A DNA stretch of 64,000 bases from Ceratodon purpureus (GCA_014871385.1 CM026426.1:39339799-39403798), one strand, 5' to 3'; numbered from the stretch's first letter, positions 1 through 13,699 are shown. Notes: a model not told the origin generated them from the sequence alone. Made by a program: numbers and translations.

Positions 1-3000
1 GTCCCCGTGCAAATGATAAACCAATGGCCTTGGTCCATCCCATGTCGCGCTGATGTGTGATAAGAAAAAGATCCTCTATCCGAACCTGCATACAAGGGCT
101 TTCCGAGCTGCCTGGCGAAGCATACCATAACCCAGACGCGTCTCTGTTCCACCGTGCAATACAGTCGCCCTCTGAAACCAATGATGTCGGGAGATATAGC
201 AAGTTCGTGCGTGGAAAGCCAGGTAGAAATCCTACGTCGTTCAGTCCGTACTCTTGGTGGAACCAAGCGGGAGTCCGAGGCACGGGATGCGCAACTTCCT
301 TGCTTTGTGAATGCAACGTGATGGCCGACTTCGTTGTTGGGACCTGCATGTATGATGGTGTCGAACAGCGGTTAGTTATGAGCAGATGCTTCGTATTGCC
401 GAGTGAGAAGAAGGCACAGATGCATTAAATACTGGAAACATAACAGGGGATTCATATTAGTGACGTTTGTGACCGGCCATTACTCTGTTCAAGCGAGAAT
501 CAGCCAGGAACCTGAATTGTAAATATGCAGAAACTTCTTTAAGGAAGGGACAAGTCCCTGAATACCACTTGGGGAGTGTCAGAGGCAAGGGAGTCTTTCA
601 AATCCTTGGTTGCATCTACTAGCTAAAAGGCGAGTCTGGCAGGGTTGCAGTGGCATTGTGAGTCGACTCCTTTCGGGATAATACTTGCGGTCTGCAAGGC
701 CATAATCACATGAGACTGCGGTATGGGAAACGTAAAACCATATGACCATTTACGATGAGAAACCAATGAGTATAAGGAGGATATCGGATCTGCAGATGAG
801 AGATGTAGGGACAACGCACAAACGCAGGTTCTCGTCGAAGATGGAAATAATACTTACTCTTACTTGAGATAGCCTTCTTCAAATCCTCGACTGTTGCCTG
901 TGGGAAATTCAATTCATAAGAAGGAATTAGAACTGCCCCGCGGGCAATAAGAAAGCCAGATTTTCACAACTTAAGAAATGGAATACTCTTGCTCCCACAA
1001 CAATTGAAGTCCATACATTATTCTTGCAAGATGTTGGAGACGTAGCAATAGATCAGATGGTTTCATAAAAAACGTTTTTTCCCAGAAGCCGATCAAATAC
1101 TGGGGACATATTAACCACATACCCAAAGCCACCCTGCTCTAGAAGAAAAGAAACGCTCACTTCAAAACAACCATAAGTCACACGGCCCAGGAAACTATAA
1201 ACACAATAACATGTGCATTGCTACAACCCTGACACTCTGTTCCATAAACGCTTCTATCCCTCCTCCCACACCAACGAACACCCATTCCCAATCGCCCAAG
1301 CACAGACCCACATATCACCAACAATTGTAATATACCATCATAAACTGAAAACCACCAACCCGAAATTAAAAGTCATATATGGACGAAAAGTACATAACAT
1401 GTCTTAGAGTGACAGTGTACACTCCTCTCTCACAACAACGACCATCGCAAGCTCACGGTTCGCTATTTCGAATACAACTTAACAAGTCTCTGATGCAGAC
1501 TCTAATAAAATGTATGGGGGAGCTGCAGACAGAAGATCGAGGAACTTGCAGACAGAACATCGAGGAAATTAGAGACAGAATATCGGTGATACCCTTCTGG
1601 GAGCTACTACACTGAAGACCGATATAGTTTCCTCGATACTCAATGATTCCGGAGATTCAATCTGGGAAATGACGATGAAGGCTCAAGAGGAGGAGTTCCA
1701 CTTACCTCCGCTACCAGTGTAAGGAAATTGTGACTGAAAAAAGGTGAGGATACCATACGTATACATGCAATGGAGAAGGGGAGAGTGCACTTCAAGTTTT
1801 GCTTGAGGCTGTTGACACAATGACCTTGAGAGCTAAATCTTTCCTGCGCCCACGACGTGTCACTACGATTCTCTGCTGCCCTCCCGTCATGTCCATTCCG
1901 AATGCAAATCACCTAAGGACATCACTTTAATGATGAGTTTTCCTGCACTGGAGAGACCCTCAACTTGTCAATGAGGTGAACGAGACATGAGACGTCAACT
2001 CCATGGGATTGACATTCCCAGTACAACATATGGCTATCATGAAAATTGAAGTTTTTGTAAAGTTAATAACTGAATGGCTGTAACGTCGTTAGTTCTTGGG
2101 ACGTCCATGTATGGAATTCATGCTGACAATGCATGTTTATGCGTTTGACATCATGTCCCATTCTATTTGGAGGAAGAGTATGACGAATGATTATTCATTG
2201 TACTACTGTCCACTTGAACATGATAGGAGAACGTTGATTTCAACCACTGTCAATGTCCCCACATGAATCCTACTGGCATACATTGGGCACTCCAAGTTCA
2301 AGGTGATGATACAATTTTTACCCACAGGATACATCCATATTTCTTTTAAACTGAAAATGATTAATAGGTATGAAAAGGAATTTCTGTACTACAAGTAAAG
2401 GTAGAATGCTCTTGCTCACAGCAATTGGAAGAACCGACAGCTATTGAGGTTTTCATTGGAATGCGAAACCGCACAGAGGATGACATCGTGCCACAGTACA
2501 CAGGATTCCTGGATTTGAACGATGGCAACAAGAATCCTGATTTAAGAAAACAATATTCAAGGGAAAATAAGTAAAAACATAATATTGTCCAAAGTATCTT
2601 AACCAGTGAATATAGAACATTCCCCCTTGATATGAGTTCTTTGCTACATGTGAGGGAATCCAACACTGAAAATTGACATGTAAGAAATCCGAAGGGTGAA
2701 TCATTGAAACACTTGTGTGTCTACTCAAAAGCAGTAATTTAATGATCCAATGACAGATTTGGAAAAAATTTATACTCTTCCTGATTGTATTTGCATATCA
2801 CTACTTCTTTACCATTTAGACATCCCAGGTAATTGTTTGTGTGCATCTATTTATTCGTTAAAGTGGGAGTTCACCTATTGACATATGTAAGCATCCTCTA
2901 TTCAGATGTGAGGTGAACAATATTCTCCACTCCGATTATGCAATGCAAATGTTAAGAGGTTAAGAGGAAAACTAAAAATGGACTGTGAAAAAAAAAACAT

Positions 3001-4050
3001 CTAACCGCATTAACAACACTTTCATACTCAATAACCGAAAGAGATGTTGAGGAGAGATGTCGATAAGTATGTGAATATTGATTCAGTATAATCTCCAGCA
3101 CATAAAACCAGACAGTAGAAATTTGACATTTAGTGAGAGCTTCAGATATTAGTTAATGTCCAGTCGCAGTCCAGCTGCCAAAAAGGATCACTGCTAACGA
3201 TTTGGGTATTTGGAAACGATTTCTGCATAGCGAGCTGTGGTCCGGAAAAAAGATAAGCTGTTAAATGAGAAGAACCACCACAAACCAGCTTGTTCTTCTC
3301 AATTCAACGTGTACGTGTAGTTCAAATATTCACTTAATTTTAAGAATGAGCTGAGAATTTCATGAAATAAAGAGTTGCAAACTGATGAAACTTGGCTCGG
3401 ATTTTTAGAATTACAAAATAGACAATTCAATTCCAGTATCTGAATTTTCATAGACAAAAAGTAGTGAAGTGTATCTGTACCTCTGGAAAGAGTCATAATA
3501 TCAACGAGATCCAGAACTTTCCCAGTATCTGAACAGTCCACAGTATACTGCAATCAAAGAAACATATGCAAGTGTACAAAGACAATTGTTTTCAATGGTT
3601 GAACGCTTTTTTAAAAAATAAAAGTAAAAATAAAAAGAACTAAAAAGAACTCTTTTGGTAGTATCTTGTAAGAAGAAAGGAAAAAAAAAAAAAACTACTG
3701 GCACCTAGCGCAGGAGCAAGACTTATCGCTAACAGCACCAAGAACTTCTTCAATAGCGTCGATCTTAGTAGCACGTACCTGGTACTTCTACTGGAGGACT
3801 TCCCAAATACTCCTGACATTTTCGGTACAGACCCTACATAACAGTCATTTTCAGTAATTTGCATTCTCCGCACGTCTTTACTTCATGTCCATGCAGAGGA
3901 CCCAAAGACTACTAGACAAAACCATAAAAGAGCAAATCTAATATTGCATCACTAGTGCATAAATAAGAGGGAGGAAAACAACAAAGTGGACTTGGCAACA
4001 GACACAAACAGCAAGTAAGAAAACACTGAAAGGCTACTAAATGACTCACT
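1..4050. other. Mostly featureless, possible 3' part of the TPR-like gene
   Basis: I see no confident gene here. Short minus-strand runs ending in good GT donors (for example SYELNFPQATVEDLKKAI before AG|GTAAGTA near 850-920, and YTVDCSDTGKVLDLVDIM near 3,480-3,550) look like isolated exons. The open frame at 57-428 plus has no recognisable motif. Confidence 0.3.
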
Positions 4051-4053
4051 AAC

Positions 4054-4687
4054 CTCCGATATAATAAAGCTATCACCGCTGCCTTTAGTCTTTCCTATGC
4101 GTGAAAACACATCCCCAAGGCATGCTAAGATGACACCCACCCGTGGATGCCTGTCACTTGCCAGAATATTAATTGCAAAAATATGCGCATAATAACAAAT
4201 TTAGGGCTATATTGTGTTCTCCATCTCATACCCAAACTGACACGCAAACTCACCATTAATTTTCTCTGCTGAGTCAATGCCTCTGTAATTTACTTTCCTG
4301 CTTTGTCAAAATCCCTGTAAGCACGCATGTTAATACCACTCTTCAGGGTCAGCTGTCCCATATATACCTGAATAAGACAAAACAACTTGTCGCACAGGTC
4401 CTAACTATCAACGATTTCTCCAAGAATTTATTAAACAAGGCCATATAATGGTACCATTCAAAAAATTTAGAGTGAGTCGTTGTACCCCTTGTAAGCAGCA
4501 ACGGGACCTAAGCCTGCCAGAGCCCCAATGTGAACTTCATCTGGGGCCATTGCAACTGAAGCCAAGGTCACCTCGTTACCTTCCTTACAGTTTCGAATGA
4601 TAGCAATAGCTTTTTCGTAGAGCTCGCCAGCAATTATTTAGGAACCTCCTACATGGGCACACTGAGCAAGACTAAACACCGCGGCAG
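4054..4687 (-). pseudogene. TPR-like host gene, two exons, decayed
   Basis: Two minus-strand exon-like stretches sit between plausible splice sites. The upstream one (4,687 down to about 4,486, after an ATTTCAG acceptor) reads VFSLAQCAHVGG, then GELYEKAIAI and VAMAPDEVHIGALAGLG. The next (down to 4,054, before a GTTAG donor) reads DRHPRVGVILACLGDVFSR. This order, a helix pair with an LYEKAI motif followed by HPRVGVIL, resembles plant organelle-type TPR superfamily proteins; that assignment rests on remembered family pattern only. An in-frame TAA lies between VGG and the second helix, at a place where glutamine would fit. Further exon-like pieces at 3,300-3,873 and 850-920 may belong to the same gene but are too short to place. 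CACTA sequence starts about 400 bp upstream, so the element may sit in an intron. Confidence 0.4.
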
Positions 4688-5110
4688 CTGAAATACAAGT
4701 ATTCCACCCAAGTCAGTCCCTTAATATGATTAAATGATGCAAAATGAGGAGATCTAGACTTCGATGCTACTAAAAAGGTTACAAAGCCGTGAGTAATCTA
4801 TTCCTGCTAATGCATGGGAAGGGACTAAATGTAGGTTGAGCCCTTTAATCAAATGAATATTGAATGGAAATTTTGATAGTTGTCTAACTTGCAACTACGA
4901 GCTTGCTCGTTGGAGCTACCATCTGCAGTCAGTGATCATCATTATTCTGCGTCACATCAATCACAACATGCCCCTCCACGTTGTGCACACATGCACATGA
5001 ACATCGTACATTGCCAACTGAACGATAGTGCACTTGATAATATAAATTTAGCTGATATGTTCACGAGCAACAGCATTTACCAAAAAACAATCATGTCCAA
5101 CATTGCCGAC

Positions 5111-6097
5111 TCAATAACCTGCACACTTTGAAATTAAGGTTTGCTTTGGATTACCATTTAATCGTTGCTTATGGTCATCTATGACATCCTCAACTTCCGC
5201 TGTAAAATTAGCGTCCTCCCATTGCTCAGCAGCGCCTTCGTCCTTGTCAGAATCCATCTCTTCTTCATCGCCGTGTTCGTGTCCGCCTTTGTCGTCAGCC
5301 TCTTCATATGCGAGAACATGAGCTACATCTGCCTCCAATACAGGGTGTAGTCCTTGGGATTCCTCCAGATTTCTGTCAGCGGATATGTTCGTCGTGACGT
5401 CAGATCGACCGGGAGCACTTAATGACTCCTCTCTAGACTCAGCTGTCACGCGCCTGGAGCGAGGCTCTACATCACGGACTATCCTCCAATCTGGATCCAA
5501 AGGATCCTGTATGAAGTAGTCCTGCCAACAATGTAAGCTCCGGTTCAGGTTATTCAACGTAATATCAGTTTCACAACTGCATCATTACGTTAGCATTCGC
5601 ATAAGTGCTGGCAGGAGAAGAGAAAAGCAACCGACGATGAGAATTTGGAAGACATGCACCTGTTTTGCATGGAGTGGCATGATGTACGGTTCTATTGCGG
5701 GATACTGTCGGGCATTGAACTTTACAGACCAGGAACCATGGTCATCTACGCGGATGGTTCAATTGCCTCCTACATTGGGCCTAATCCAAGAGCATTCAAG
5801 TACGGTATATTGGAGGTGTCCGTAATCCACTTCAAGTATATCCTTTAATATTCCAACATACTGCAATGGAGCCTCAACAGGGTGTCTGTCTCGCGTTGAA
5901 GACCTACATGTCTGAGTGGCAATGCACGCTACTCCAGAATCAAAGGAAACATTGCTCCGTCCCTCCTCGTCATCCACACGGATGTGATATCCATAGTCGT
6001 ACATTGAAGTGTAACGTTTCACTACTGGGATTGGCAGCTTGGAGAGCGTGGTGAGAGACAGATTTCTGGGCAGGCCGTGGTCTGCCATCGACTGCAC
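5111..6097 (-). pseudogene. CACTA (En/Spm) TNP2 C-terminal part, DUF4216 and tail
   Basis: The piece at 5,759-6,097 reads PLQYVGILKDILEVDYG and then VLECSWI, the pattern of DUF4216 at the C-terminal end of plant TNP2 transposases (YYGVLxxIxELxY...LFKCxW). The piece at 5,111-5,557 continues with QDYFIQDPLDPDWRIV, matching the family's VFYVxDPxDxxWxVV stretch, and then runs into an acidic tail (GDEEEMDSDKDEG). Both lie on the minus strand in the expected order below the DUF4218 piece, with a different frame in between, so the gene is spliced, broken or both. The role in an intact element would be cut-and-paste transposition. Confidence 0.75.
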
Positions 6098-6459
6098 GCG
6101 TTCCTTGAGCCAATGAGAGAATCGGCTGAACCGTCTCCTAGATCGGGTATCTTGTGCATTTTGTAGGTCTAAATACTCACTGCAAAAAGGGTGTACAATA
6201 ATACCACAATTTCAACTACTCAGGAACGCAGATTACAAGCTAAAATCCGAGAACTTCAAACTGTAGAGCAAGTACAATGTAATGTACTTGGTTTTATGGA
6301 AGGACAGACATCTCAGTTCAGCATGGCTGACCGTTAGGGCTCGAACATTGTCAAATGCTGCGGATAAATAACACAATGGTTTCTCAATAGAACATGACAT
6401 AATGGAACAATAATTGGATGGAAAAATTATGAGTCCTAATACAATCAGAGAAGAGGATA

Positions 6460-7452
6460 TTACCGGTATAAGGCCTCCGTGAAAGTTGAGTGCTGGATAA
6501 TGTACTCATGCACCTCTAATAAATCAGCCGCACTCAAATGCACATCCACTGGCCTCCCCTCAAGAACTTCGCTACAGTCCTTTAAATCTTTGTCCATGTC
6601 CCAGATTACACGTGCAGGAATTGGAAATGACCAAAATTGTTCAGTCACAAATCCCAATGCTTCTTCAATGATATACCCCATTGCAATGCTGCCCTCAGGC
6701 CTCGCCTTGTTTTTGACCAATTTTTTAAGATGTCCCATGTATCTCTCGCCAGAATACATCCACCTTGCATGTACGGGACCGCACCAATACAATTCATGGG
6801 GCACATGGTTGACCAGATGTGGCATGGTGTTCCAAAATGCTGGAGGGAAGTGGAGCTCCTTTAGTGACATTGTCTCTGCAACGTATGTTTGCAGCTGTGT
6901 CAGCTCGTCCACATTGATGATCTTTGCACAGAATTGTCAAAAGCAGTGACCCAATCTAATGAGACACACCATTGGACCCTCTGGTAGTAATCTACGTATG
7001 GCAGCCGGTAGTATTTCTTAAAGTAGAACGTGCCAATCATGTGTTTTCATGAATTGCAGGCATTCCTTCTGTAAGTTCACAAGCTTCTCAAAATTTGCGC
7101 AATGTCCTGATGGTGTCTGCACAGAATGTATGGTACGCAGGAACTTCCGTTTTTGTTCCCGCAGAAGTACATAAGGGGCATGTGGTTTTATAAATGCACC
7201 ATCAACACCGTTCCTCTGAAGATGAAGATGATGCATCACATTTGCTTGTTGCATGTCCTTTCTGACTGCAATTGTATCAGTGTCACCCATCACAAATCCA
7301 ATCGCTGTGGCAACCATGTTTTTCTCAATATGCATAACATCGAGGGTATGCCGCACAGGATGTTCCTGTAACAAGATCAAAAATTCATGAGCCAGCGATG
7401 GAAAGAGTTCACAAGAGTATACAAGGACTATGGCTGATTCTAAATTCTCCAT
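6460..7452 (-). pseudogene. CACTA TNP2 central part with DUF4218
   Basis: The upstream half (7,452-7,018) contains RHTLDVMHIEKNMVATAIG and ends CLQFMKTHDWHVLL, the well-known TNP2 stretch LDVMHIEKNV...LKSHDCHVLMQ. The lower half (6,912-6,460) contains LHFPPAFWNTMPHLVNHV, GPVHARWMY, ERYMGHLKKLVKNKARPEGS and GYIIEEAL, which is DUF4218. Between them the frame stays open in sense but for a TAA at 7,018 exactly where the family has the Q of HVLMQ, and a TGA nearer 6,930. Both are changes that C-to-T or G-to-A substitution would make. Family assignment is firm; activity is lost. Confidence 0.85.
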
Positions 7453-8600
7453 TACTGTTTCAATGATTGCTTGCTACAACATAGTAAAGGTATAAGTACA
7501 TTGCTTTGAATAACCCGTTCCTGTATTGCAAAGCAGACATTACACATCGTCGGCCAACACAGGACATTACAAATGAACGGGTTATAAACTTCGTTAGTAA
7601 CGCAGGCGCCAAAAAAAAAACGAGTGGCCACTTCCCCAATCATAAAATAAATAAACTAAATACTGACGCAGCAATTGTCACGTATACACTCTTCAAAACC
7701 ACTTCCATGAAAACATGTCCACAATCTACCAATGCTCGAAGCACCCCCTCCACCTCCCTTACTGGATCTTCCATTTCCACAGCACTCTTACACCTCACAA
7801 GCTAGTAACAACACTCCGAATAAGGAGAAACACAATTGAATACCAAAAGCACTCCAACAAGACAATTAAATGTGATTCTCCAACTAGAAAAGATGTAGCA
7901 AGCTCTACAGCAAGAGTAACGAAAGTCCAACGAGCTGCTGGAAAAGACTTGTTTTGTACTGAATTGGACCTGTAAGTAGTGGATGACAAGAAAAATTCGA
8001 CAATAACTTTCAAAACTGAAATGGAGAAACAATATGGCCGAATTCGTTATCATATTTATGTGAGCAAAAATGGCGTTCAAATGTTCGAGATCCTTGAAGG
8101 CCATTTAATCCCGGGGACAGCCTAAGCAACTGCGCAACTTATAACTGTGCCACATATCCCCCATTGCTATTCTCTATTCGGGACTCCAACCCACTCATAA
8201 GAACATCATACTGTTGAAGATACTGGGCATTTGAAATCAAAATGCCAGTGATGTCTACAACAGCCTAATACTAACTGAAAAAAAACCTCTGTTGGCACCC
8301 ATATCCAGAGCGGAGCATCCAAGAAAAGAAATATTCGTGAACATCAAGGTGAGTTCGTTACTAGCAGTTGGGCCCAAATTCTTAACGTCTTGCTGCACCC
8401 TTTCCTTTCACCTCTAGATCTTCCATAGCACACCAATACAGGACACAATTGTATTCCAACACTCAGCTGAATTCTTGCCTCGCCTCAAAGGGGGAAAAAT
8501 AAATGAAATGTTTAATCAAGTACGTAAGGACAAAGATGCTACAAGAGACAACACAACAACGAGCTCATATGTTGCGCTACCAATTGAATCTCCGAATCCA
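7453..8600. other. Gap within the CACTA gene
   Basis: The family's central region (YLACPVC zinc motif and flanks) would be expected here but I cannot find it. The sequence looks non-coding on both strands, so it is either an intron or replaced sequence. Confidence 0.4.
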
Positions 8601-8689
8601 CCTCAGACAATAGAGCAAACATCTTTCCCCACCAAAGAGCCTAACCCCCAAGACCAAGACAATAAGAGGAGCCATGTACAAGACTCGTC

Positions 8690-9163
8690 AATAAGAGGAG
8701 CCATGTACACATCAAAGTGCTCAGACGTCACTGTCTTTGGTCCCGGAATTAGCATTGCCAAAATGATAAAATAAAATTTTGTGATTAACCAATAAGCCAT
8801 GTTGTAATTCAAAAGAAGGATTGGCCAAATAGAGTACGTACTGCGTTTGTCAGAAGATGGATTGAAACCATCTGCAATGAGGCCCATCCGGACATACCTG
8901 TCATCGTATGCAAACTTCTCCCAGCAGCGTTTGTTTATCCACAACCATTGTTTGGAGTGGGAAACATGTGACATCAGACCATCAGTCCTCTGCTGCATTG
9001 CATGCCATGTCATGGCTGCTGCTTGCAGAGGACTCCGAAATATTTGTTTCAGCGTGGGAGTAACGGGAAACACTCTCAGCACCTTCTGCGGAACAAGCGA
9101 CTTCCCGGCTCTCTTTTTCCTTGGTGTAGCACGACGTGGTACTCGTATTCCTCCGGAAGGCAC
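8690..9163 (-). pseudogene. CACTA TNP2 Transposase_21 part
   Basis: Minus-strand translation gives KVLRVFPVTPTLKQIF, MTWHAMQQRTDG, RYVRMGLIADGFNP, YSIWPILLLNYNMAYWL and AMLIPGPK, ending DVYMAPLIDE. This is the Transposase_21 core of En/Spm TNP2 (VRLGLxSDGFNPF...YSxWPVxLxxYNLPPWL...LIPGP...DVYLxPLIDEL). After PLIDE the reading goes off-family, at a 29-bp tandem duplication around 8,660-8,715 (AATAAGAGGAGCCATGTACA twice). Upstream it stops at about 9,165, where the retroelement-like insertion begins. Confidence 0.85.
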
Positions 9164-9169
9164 TTAATT

Positions 9170-12100
9170 GACACTAAATACCCTCCAAAGTAAACCACTC
9201 TGTGTTCGTTCCCACGAAGACCTATAGTTTTCTTCCTTTTAGACCATAACAATAATCACCACCCGGTTCCAATCGTCTTCCGTTCCACGGCTGGTTGTCC
9301 GGACCGGTAGTTTTAGCCTCGTTCCTATTTTCCGGATTTTTAGACTAGTGGCCGGTTCCCACTCATCCGTCTATACTTTCAAGTGGCTCGATTCTCCACT
9401 GTCCCGAGACTTAAAGTGGCTGGACACCCCACTATCTCTATCTACCACCCGGAGAGGGGTGTAATAATCCTTACGTATGACTAGAGACCGGTCCGGATAA
9501 CTACTCAGTGCCGGTTACAGGGACGGAACTCATACTACAATGACATCAACGAACGGTTGCATGGTATCCTAACTATATCATCTCCCTTCCGGATTGGTTT
9601 GCAGTAGATAGTCCGGCTTTTATCCCATCGACAGGAAGCGACCGGTCCAATCCTGGATTTCGGTGTACACACGACTCTCCGTGTCCTTAAGACTACCAGC
9701 CCCCGCTGCAGTACGTCTTTCCTCCCCTGCAGGCTCCTTCCGGTACTGGATACCGTCAACACTCGGCGTTTGACACCTTCCCAAATCTCTCCGGGCGCTC
9801 TCCAAACTCCCACACTGTTCAACAGTCCTCCAAAACACTACTAGAGACAATAGTACCAACAAACTTTTATAGTAACGGACCCGTCAGTCAGCCGGTCGAT
9901 ACAACAAATCCAAAAGTATATTCTCAATTGCAACAACAAAACGGCGTACAAAAACAAGGCCCCAGCCTTTGAAAAACGTCAAGCTTAAGTACTAATCCTA
10001 ACGGGCCTATAGCAAACAAGTGGCCAACCGAGATCTAGAAATTCCGGATCTTGGATCCCGGGCATCCCGGACCAGTGGCCGCCTTCTATTCCTAGGTACT
10101 GCCGCTATCTATCCGGATTGATAGCCGGGTGCAAGTGAGCTGCATCGTTAGTCGCTGCCATTTGATGAGGTCCTTATTCTCGCTCCTACTCCTTGTCCTT
10201 TTTGAACCTTGGGCTATGCCGGGTTCCATCCGGCCGTACCTTCTTCTGTGGCGCCTTCTTCAACTTCTTCAGGGAGGAGCCATCCCTGGAGTATTAGGTA
10301 CCGGATGGTCGGTCGCCTTCCGAACTCGTCCTGCCTGTGCCAGGGATGAAGGAGACCGCGTAGCTAGCGGTCTTACCCCAAGATCCGTCGGTGCCCGTTC
10401 CGGGGATGGAAAGCCGTGCACCGGGACAAAGCTCGCTTCCGGTGGTGGTCTCTGGCTTCCCTCCTAGTGGATGTTCTCCGGGTCAACGACCTCTACTCCC
10501 TCCGGTATGACCAAGTTGTGAAGACTGTCCAAGGTGTCCGAAAGAGGGTCTGCCAACGGTTGTCCAAGCTCTGGTTGAATTGGCCGGATGGTCGACTGGA
10601 CTAAAGAGGCTATGGGTGGCATCTGTTCCGGTCCCATGGTCGGGGCTGATGGTCTGTACTCCTCTCGATCTGCCGGTGGCCCTGGTGGGTTTGACGGACC
10701 AGCCTTATCATCATGGAGAATTTCCACCAAGTCCCTCATCTTCATCCAGGTGTCCTTCATCACCAGTGTCCTTCATCACCTATGTCCGTTGGTGCATGAA
10801 CTTCACAATTAACTTTCGAGCCGGATCTGGTTGACGGATCAGGAACTCTTGGTAGACGGCGCACTGATTGGCCACATCCACAGGAAGGGCTATGGTGGTC
10901 TTGACCTCCGCTACACTCTGGATGGCCTTGGCTGCCCGGTCACGGGCTTCCCAGAAGTCTACCTCTGCATCATGCACCTCCTGTCGGAGTTTGACGATCG
11001 TCTCCCGGTACTGATCCAGCTGTTCGACATGTTCGGCCTGCAGGCTGGCCAGGTCCCGGTGCTTGTGAAGAATGGTAATGCATTCTCCCAACCGGTCGGT
11101 GCCCGTAATGTGAATCACCTCCTTCGTCAACCGGCTTTCGAGCTGGCTGTTCTCCTGCAGGTACCGGATATACGCCGTCATCTGTTCTGACAGGTTGGCC
11201 AAGTCTTGACACGGATCTCCGGTGTGGCCCAGTTGGCCAGTAGGTTTGAGGACTTCCGTGCTCAAGTTACGTTTAGCCGGTGTGGGAGTCCGGGGAGAAC
11301 CGGATGGCTGCCCCTTCTCCGGACAGGTTCGTGGTTTCTTCGCCGGAGTGGGCAAGACTTCCGCCACAGTGTCATTGTCCTCGGACACCTCCTCCCGTTC
11401 TGCGTACCGTTGGAGGCTTTTCAATACGTCATACTCCAAGACCTCCTTAGGGGTCAACAGAGCCTTGAGACGGTAAAGGTGAACAAGGAAAGACGGAAGG
11501 CAAGTGGCCTGTTTCTTGGTCTTCATTAGGTTGGCCACCTGCCAGTCGACTATCGTTGTAATCATAAGACCCCAGTCCACGGTGATATGGGCGTCCATGG
11601 CTCCAACGAAGACGGATGCCCACTTCATGGTGATCCGTTTGGGCTTTTCTGGATGGAAAATTGGGTTCATAAACCCTATCACCCTCCGGGCTCTCAGGTC
11701 CTTGATGTCGTCCAAATCCCAACCCTCCTTCAAATCTCCAGACGTCTTGATGTGATCGAAGACGAAATCCCGCATCTCCGGAGCCGAAACGTCCCCACCA
11801 TCTTGGAAGCCATACGTGTCCCTCCAATCCTACGACGTCCACTGTTCCGGTTCTCCACGGATGGTTCCTCGATTGTTGGGGTTTTTGACGAGGATTTCGT
11901 GCGCCGGAAGGGCCTGCTTCCATCCCCATGCCTTGTCTAGTAATAACGGACAACCTATGATCTCCAAGGCATTCTGGAGAAGCATGCACTCGTCGTCGTC
12001 TACCGGCAGCAACGGCATAATCCGTTGTACCCTTAGCAACGGTCCTTCAGCGGCCGGTTCCTTCCCCCTCCTATCCATATTGCTAAACGTCCTCACAGTC

Positions 12101-12650
12101 ACTTGGGTAACAGCTGCACGCACGAATCTCCCCTAGTCCCTCGACTTACGGAAACACTTCCGTCTCACCGTCTCTTTCCTACCGTCCTAACTAGTACTGC
12201 GAACTACGCCGAGGAGCACAAGGTTCCGACACTCACAAAACGACAATAGAAAGGAGGAGCACGCTTGCCCTTCCTCCTTTTATACCCAGTTTCACCCCAG
12301 GCCGTTTGTAGCTCATCATGGCGGACGGTTGTAGCCCTTCATCATTGGACGGTCGCGGCCGGCGGCGCTTTAATTGTCGCAGCCGTCTCTCCCGCGTGAA
12401 CCACATCCTGCGGCTGTTGCCCTAAGTTTGCTTGGGTCAGGGTTCCGTCGCGTGGGCTGTTCTCCACCTTAACCGGCTATGTACGACCGGATCTAACCCG
12501 GTTACCCGTCCGGTTCTTTTATTCATTCAACCAACCGTCTTAACCGGTTGTTACCTATATCTACCTAATACTTCCGTGTTTCTACCACAAATTTTTTAAT
12601 TTTTATCATTTTTTTCCACCGGATTTAGTACTCCGCTGTGCCAACCGGGG
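9170..12650 (-). mobile_element. Gag-like retroelement fossil inserted in the CACTA gene
   Basis: A roughly 3.5-kb CCGG-rich block interrupts the TNP2 gene between its N-terminal and Transposase_21 parts. Its largest minus-strand frame (10,780-11,775) has an alpha-helical segment, a Pro/Thr-rich linker and then a long coiled-coil region, like the gag-type proteins of plant LTR elements. I see no zinc knuckle, protease or polymerase domain, and no clear LTRs. It is therefore probably a non-autonomous or reduced LTR-type copy. It looks broken, with several breaks. It is younger than the CACTA insertion it splits. Ends are approximate. Confidence 0.45.
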
Positions 12651-12654
12651 AAAT

Positions 12655-13500
12655 CACTTTCCACACTTGGTGAGCGGCAGTTTGGACATGATATGGCGTC
12701 CGCCAACTCGTTCCCGTATAAGCAGCAATCATTAGGACACACGTCAAAACTTGTGTACGTGTGCTCTTGACGCTTTACATATTCAGCGGCTTCTCTATAA
12801 GAGGACGGAAGAGAATTCGGTTGAGGTAGAATGGACTTGCTCATGAGTCGAAATATCTCGTCCATAGACACATCGGTGCTACCATGAAATTTTCCAGAAT
12901 TCAACAATAAGTATGTACAATCCAAGCTGGACATGGTGGAGCCGTAAAGTAGTGGGGTGGCTGCGGCTTCTTGAAGTGCTGTTATGGATGCCTCTGTCTC
13001 GCTATCTAAGTCTCCCCATTGAAGGTCAGATTCATCCCGAGTCCCTGTGTTGAAATCCTCAGATAAGAGTGGGCTTCGTTGTCCCTCTTCAACTGCTGTA
13101 GCTGATTGCTTTTGCCCTGCGTTTTCCACATCCTCTGATTGCACGTCCTCTGGCATGAATACGTTCTCTTTACCGGTCTCAGTTGCATTCTCCAGGGGCG
13201 GACTGCGATGTCGCCTTGGTGACGGAACATGGTGCAAGCCATGTCCTGCTGAATCTTCTGAATCCCCACCAACGCCCTCCGCAGGGACTGGCTCGTTTCG
13301 CAAACCACCTCTTTCCACCTCAGCCTCTTGACGATTCAAGTCCGCCACGCCGTACGTGTCCGTGACCATGTCCACAATGTTAATACCACTGTCTAGGGTT
13401 ATATCTCGAGCTCTTCGAATTTCCTCGTTCGCCCTAACCCCGTGGTACCAGAGTATATGATCATTCCATTCCACATCGGAATCGTCGTCTTCATACCCCT
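12655..13500 (-). pseudogene. CACTA TNP2 N-terminal part
   Basis: The frame contains DCTYLLLNSGKFHGSTDVS, FRLMSKSILPQPNSLPSSYREA, VKRQEHTYTSFDVCPNDC and LYGNELADAISCPNCRSP. This matches the TNP2 N-terminal block (LPxSYYEAKKIIKxLGLxYxKIDACPNDCxLYWKEHxxxxxCPxC), with paired cysteines for a zinc-binding site. The stretch begins after a plausible acceptor (AAATCCAG) at about 13,500. Upstream exons were not identified. Downstream the gene is cut by the retroelement-like insertion and resumes at 9,163. Confidence 0.8.
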
Positions 13501-13699
13501 GGATTTGTAAGAAGACAACGTAAACATCAAATACCCCCTGTAAATATACATAACAATGCAGCGAACTATGTTCAAGTCGATATAAATCAATGATATCAAA
13601 GAGATAGCAGCGAAATGAACTGGAATTCCTTATAAGCAAATTGTAGAAGTGAAACCAACATCTAGTGCGGAAGTGAACAAAGGGGATGCGTATGGCAAG

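Noticed and set aside
57-428. Open frame of 123 codons at the window start
   Set aside because: No motif, no homologous pattern recognised and no splice or promoter support.
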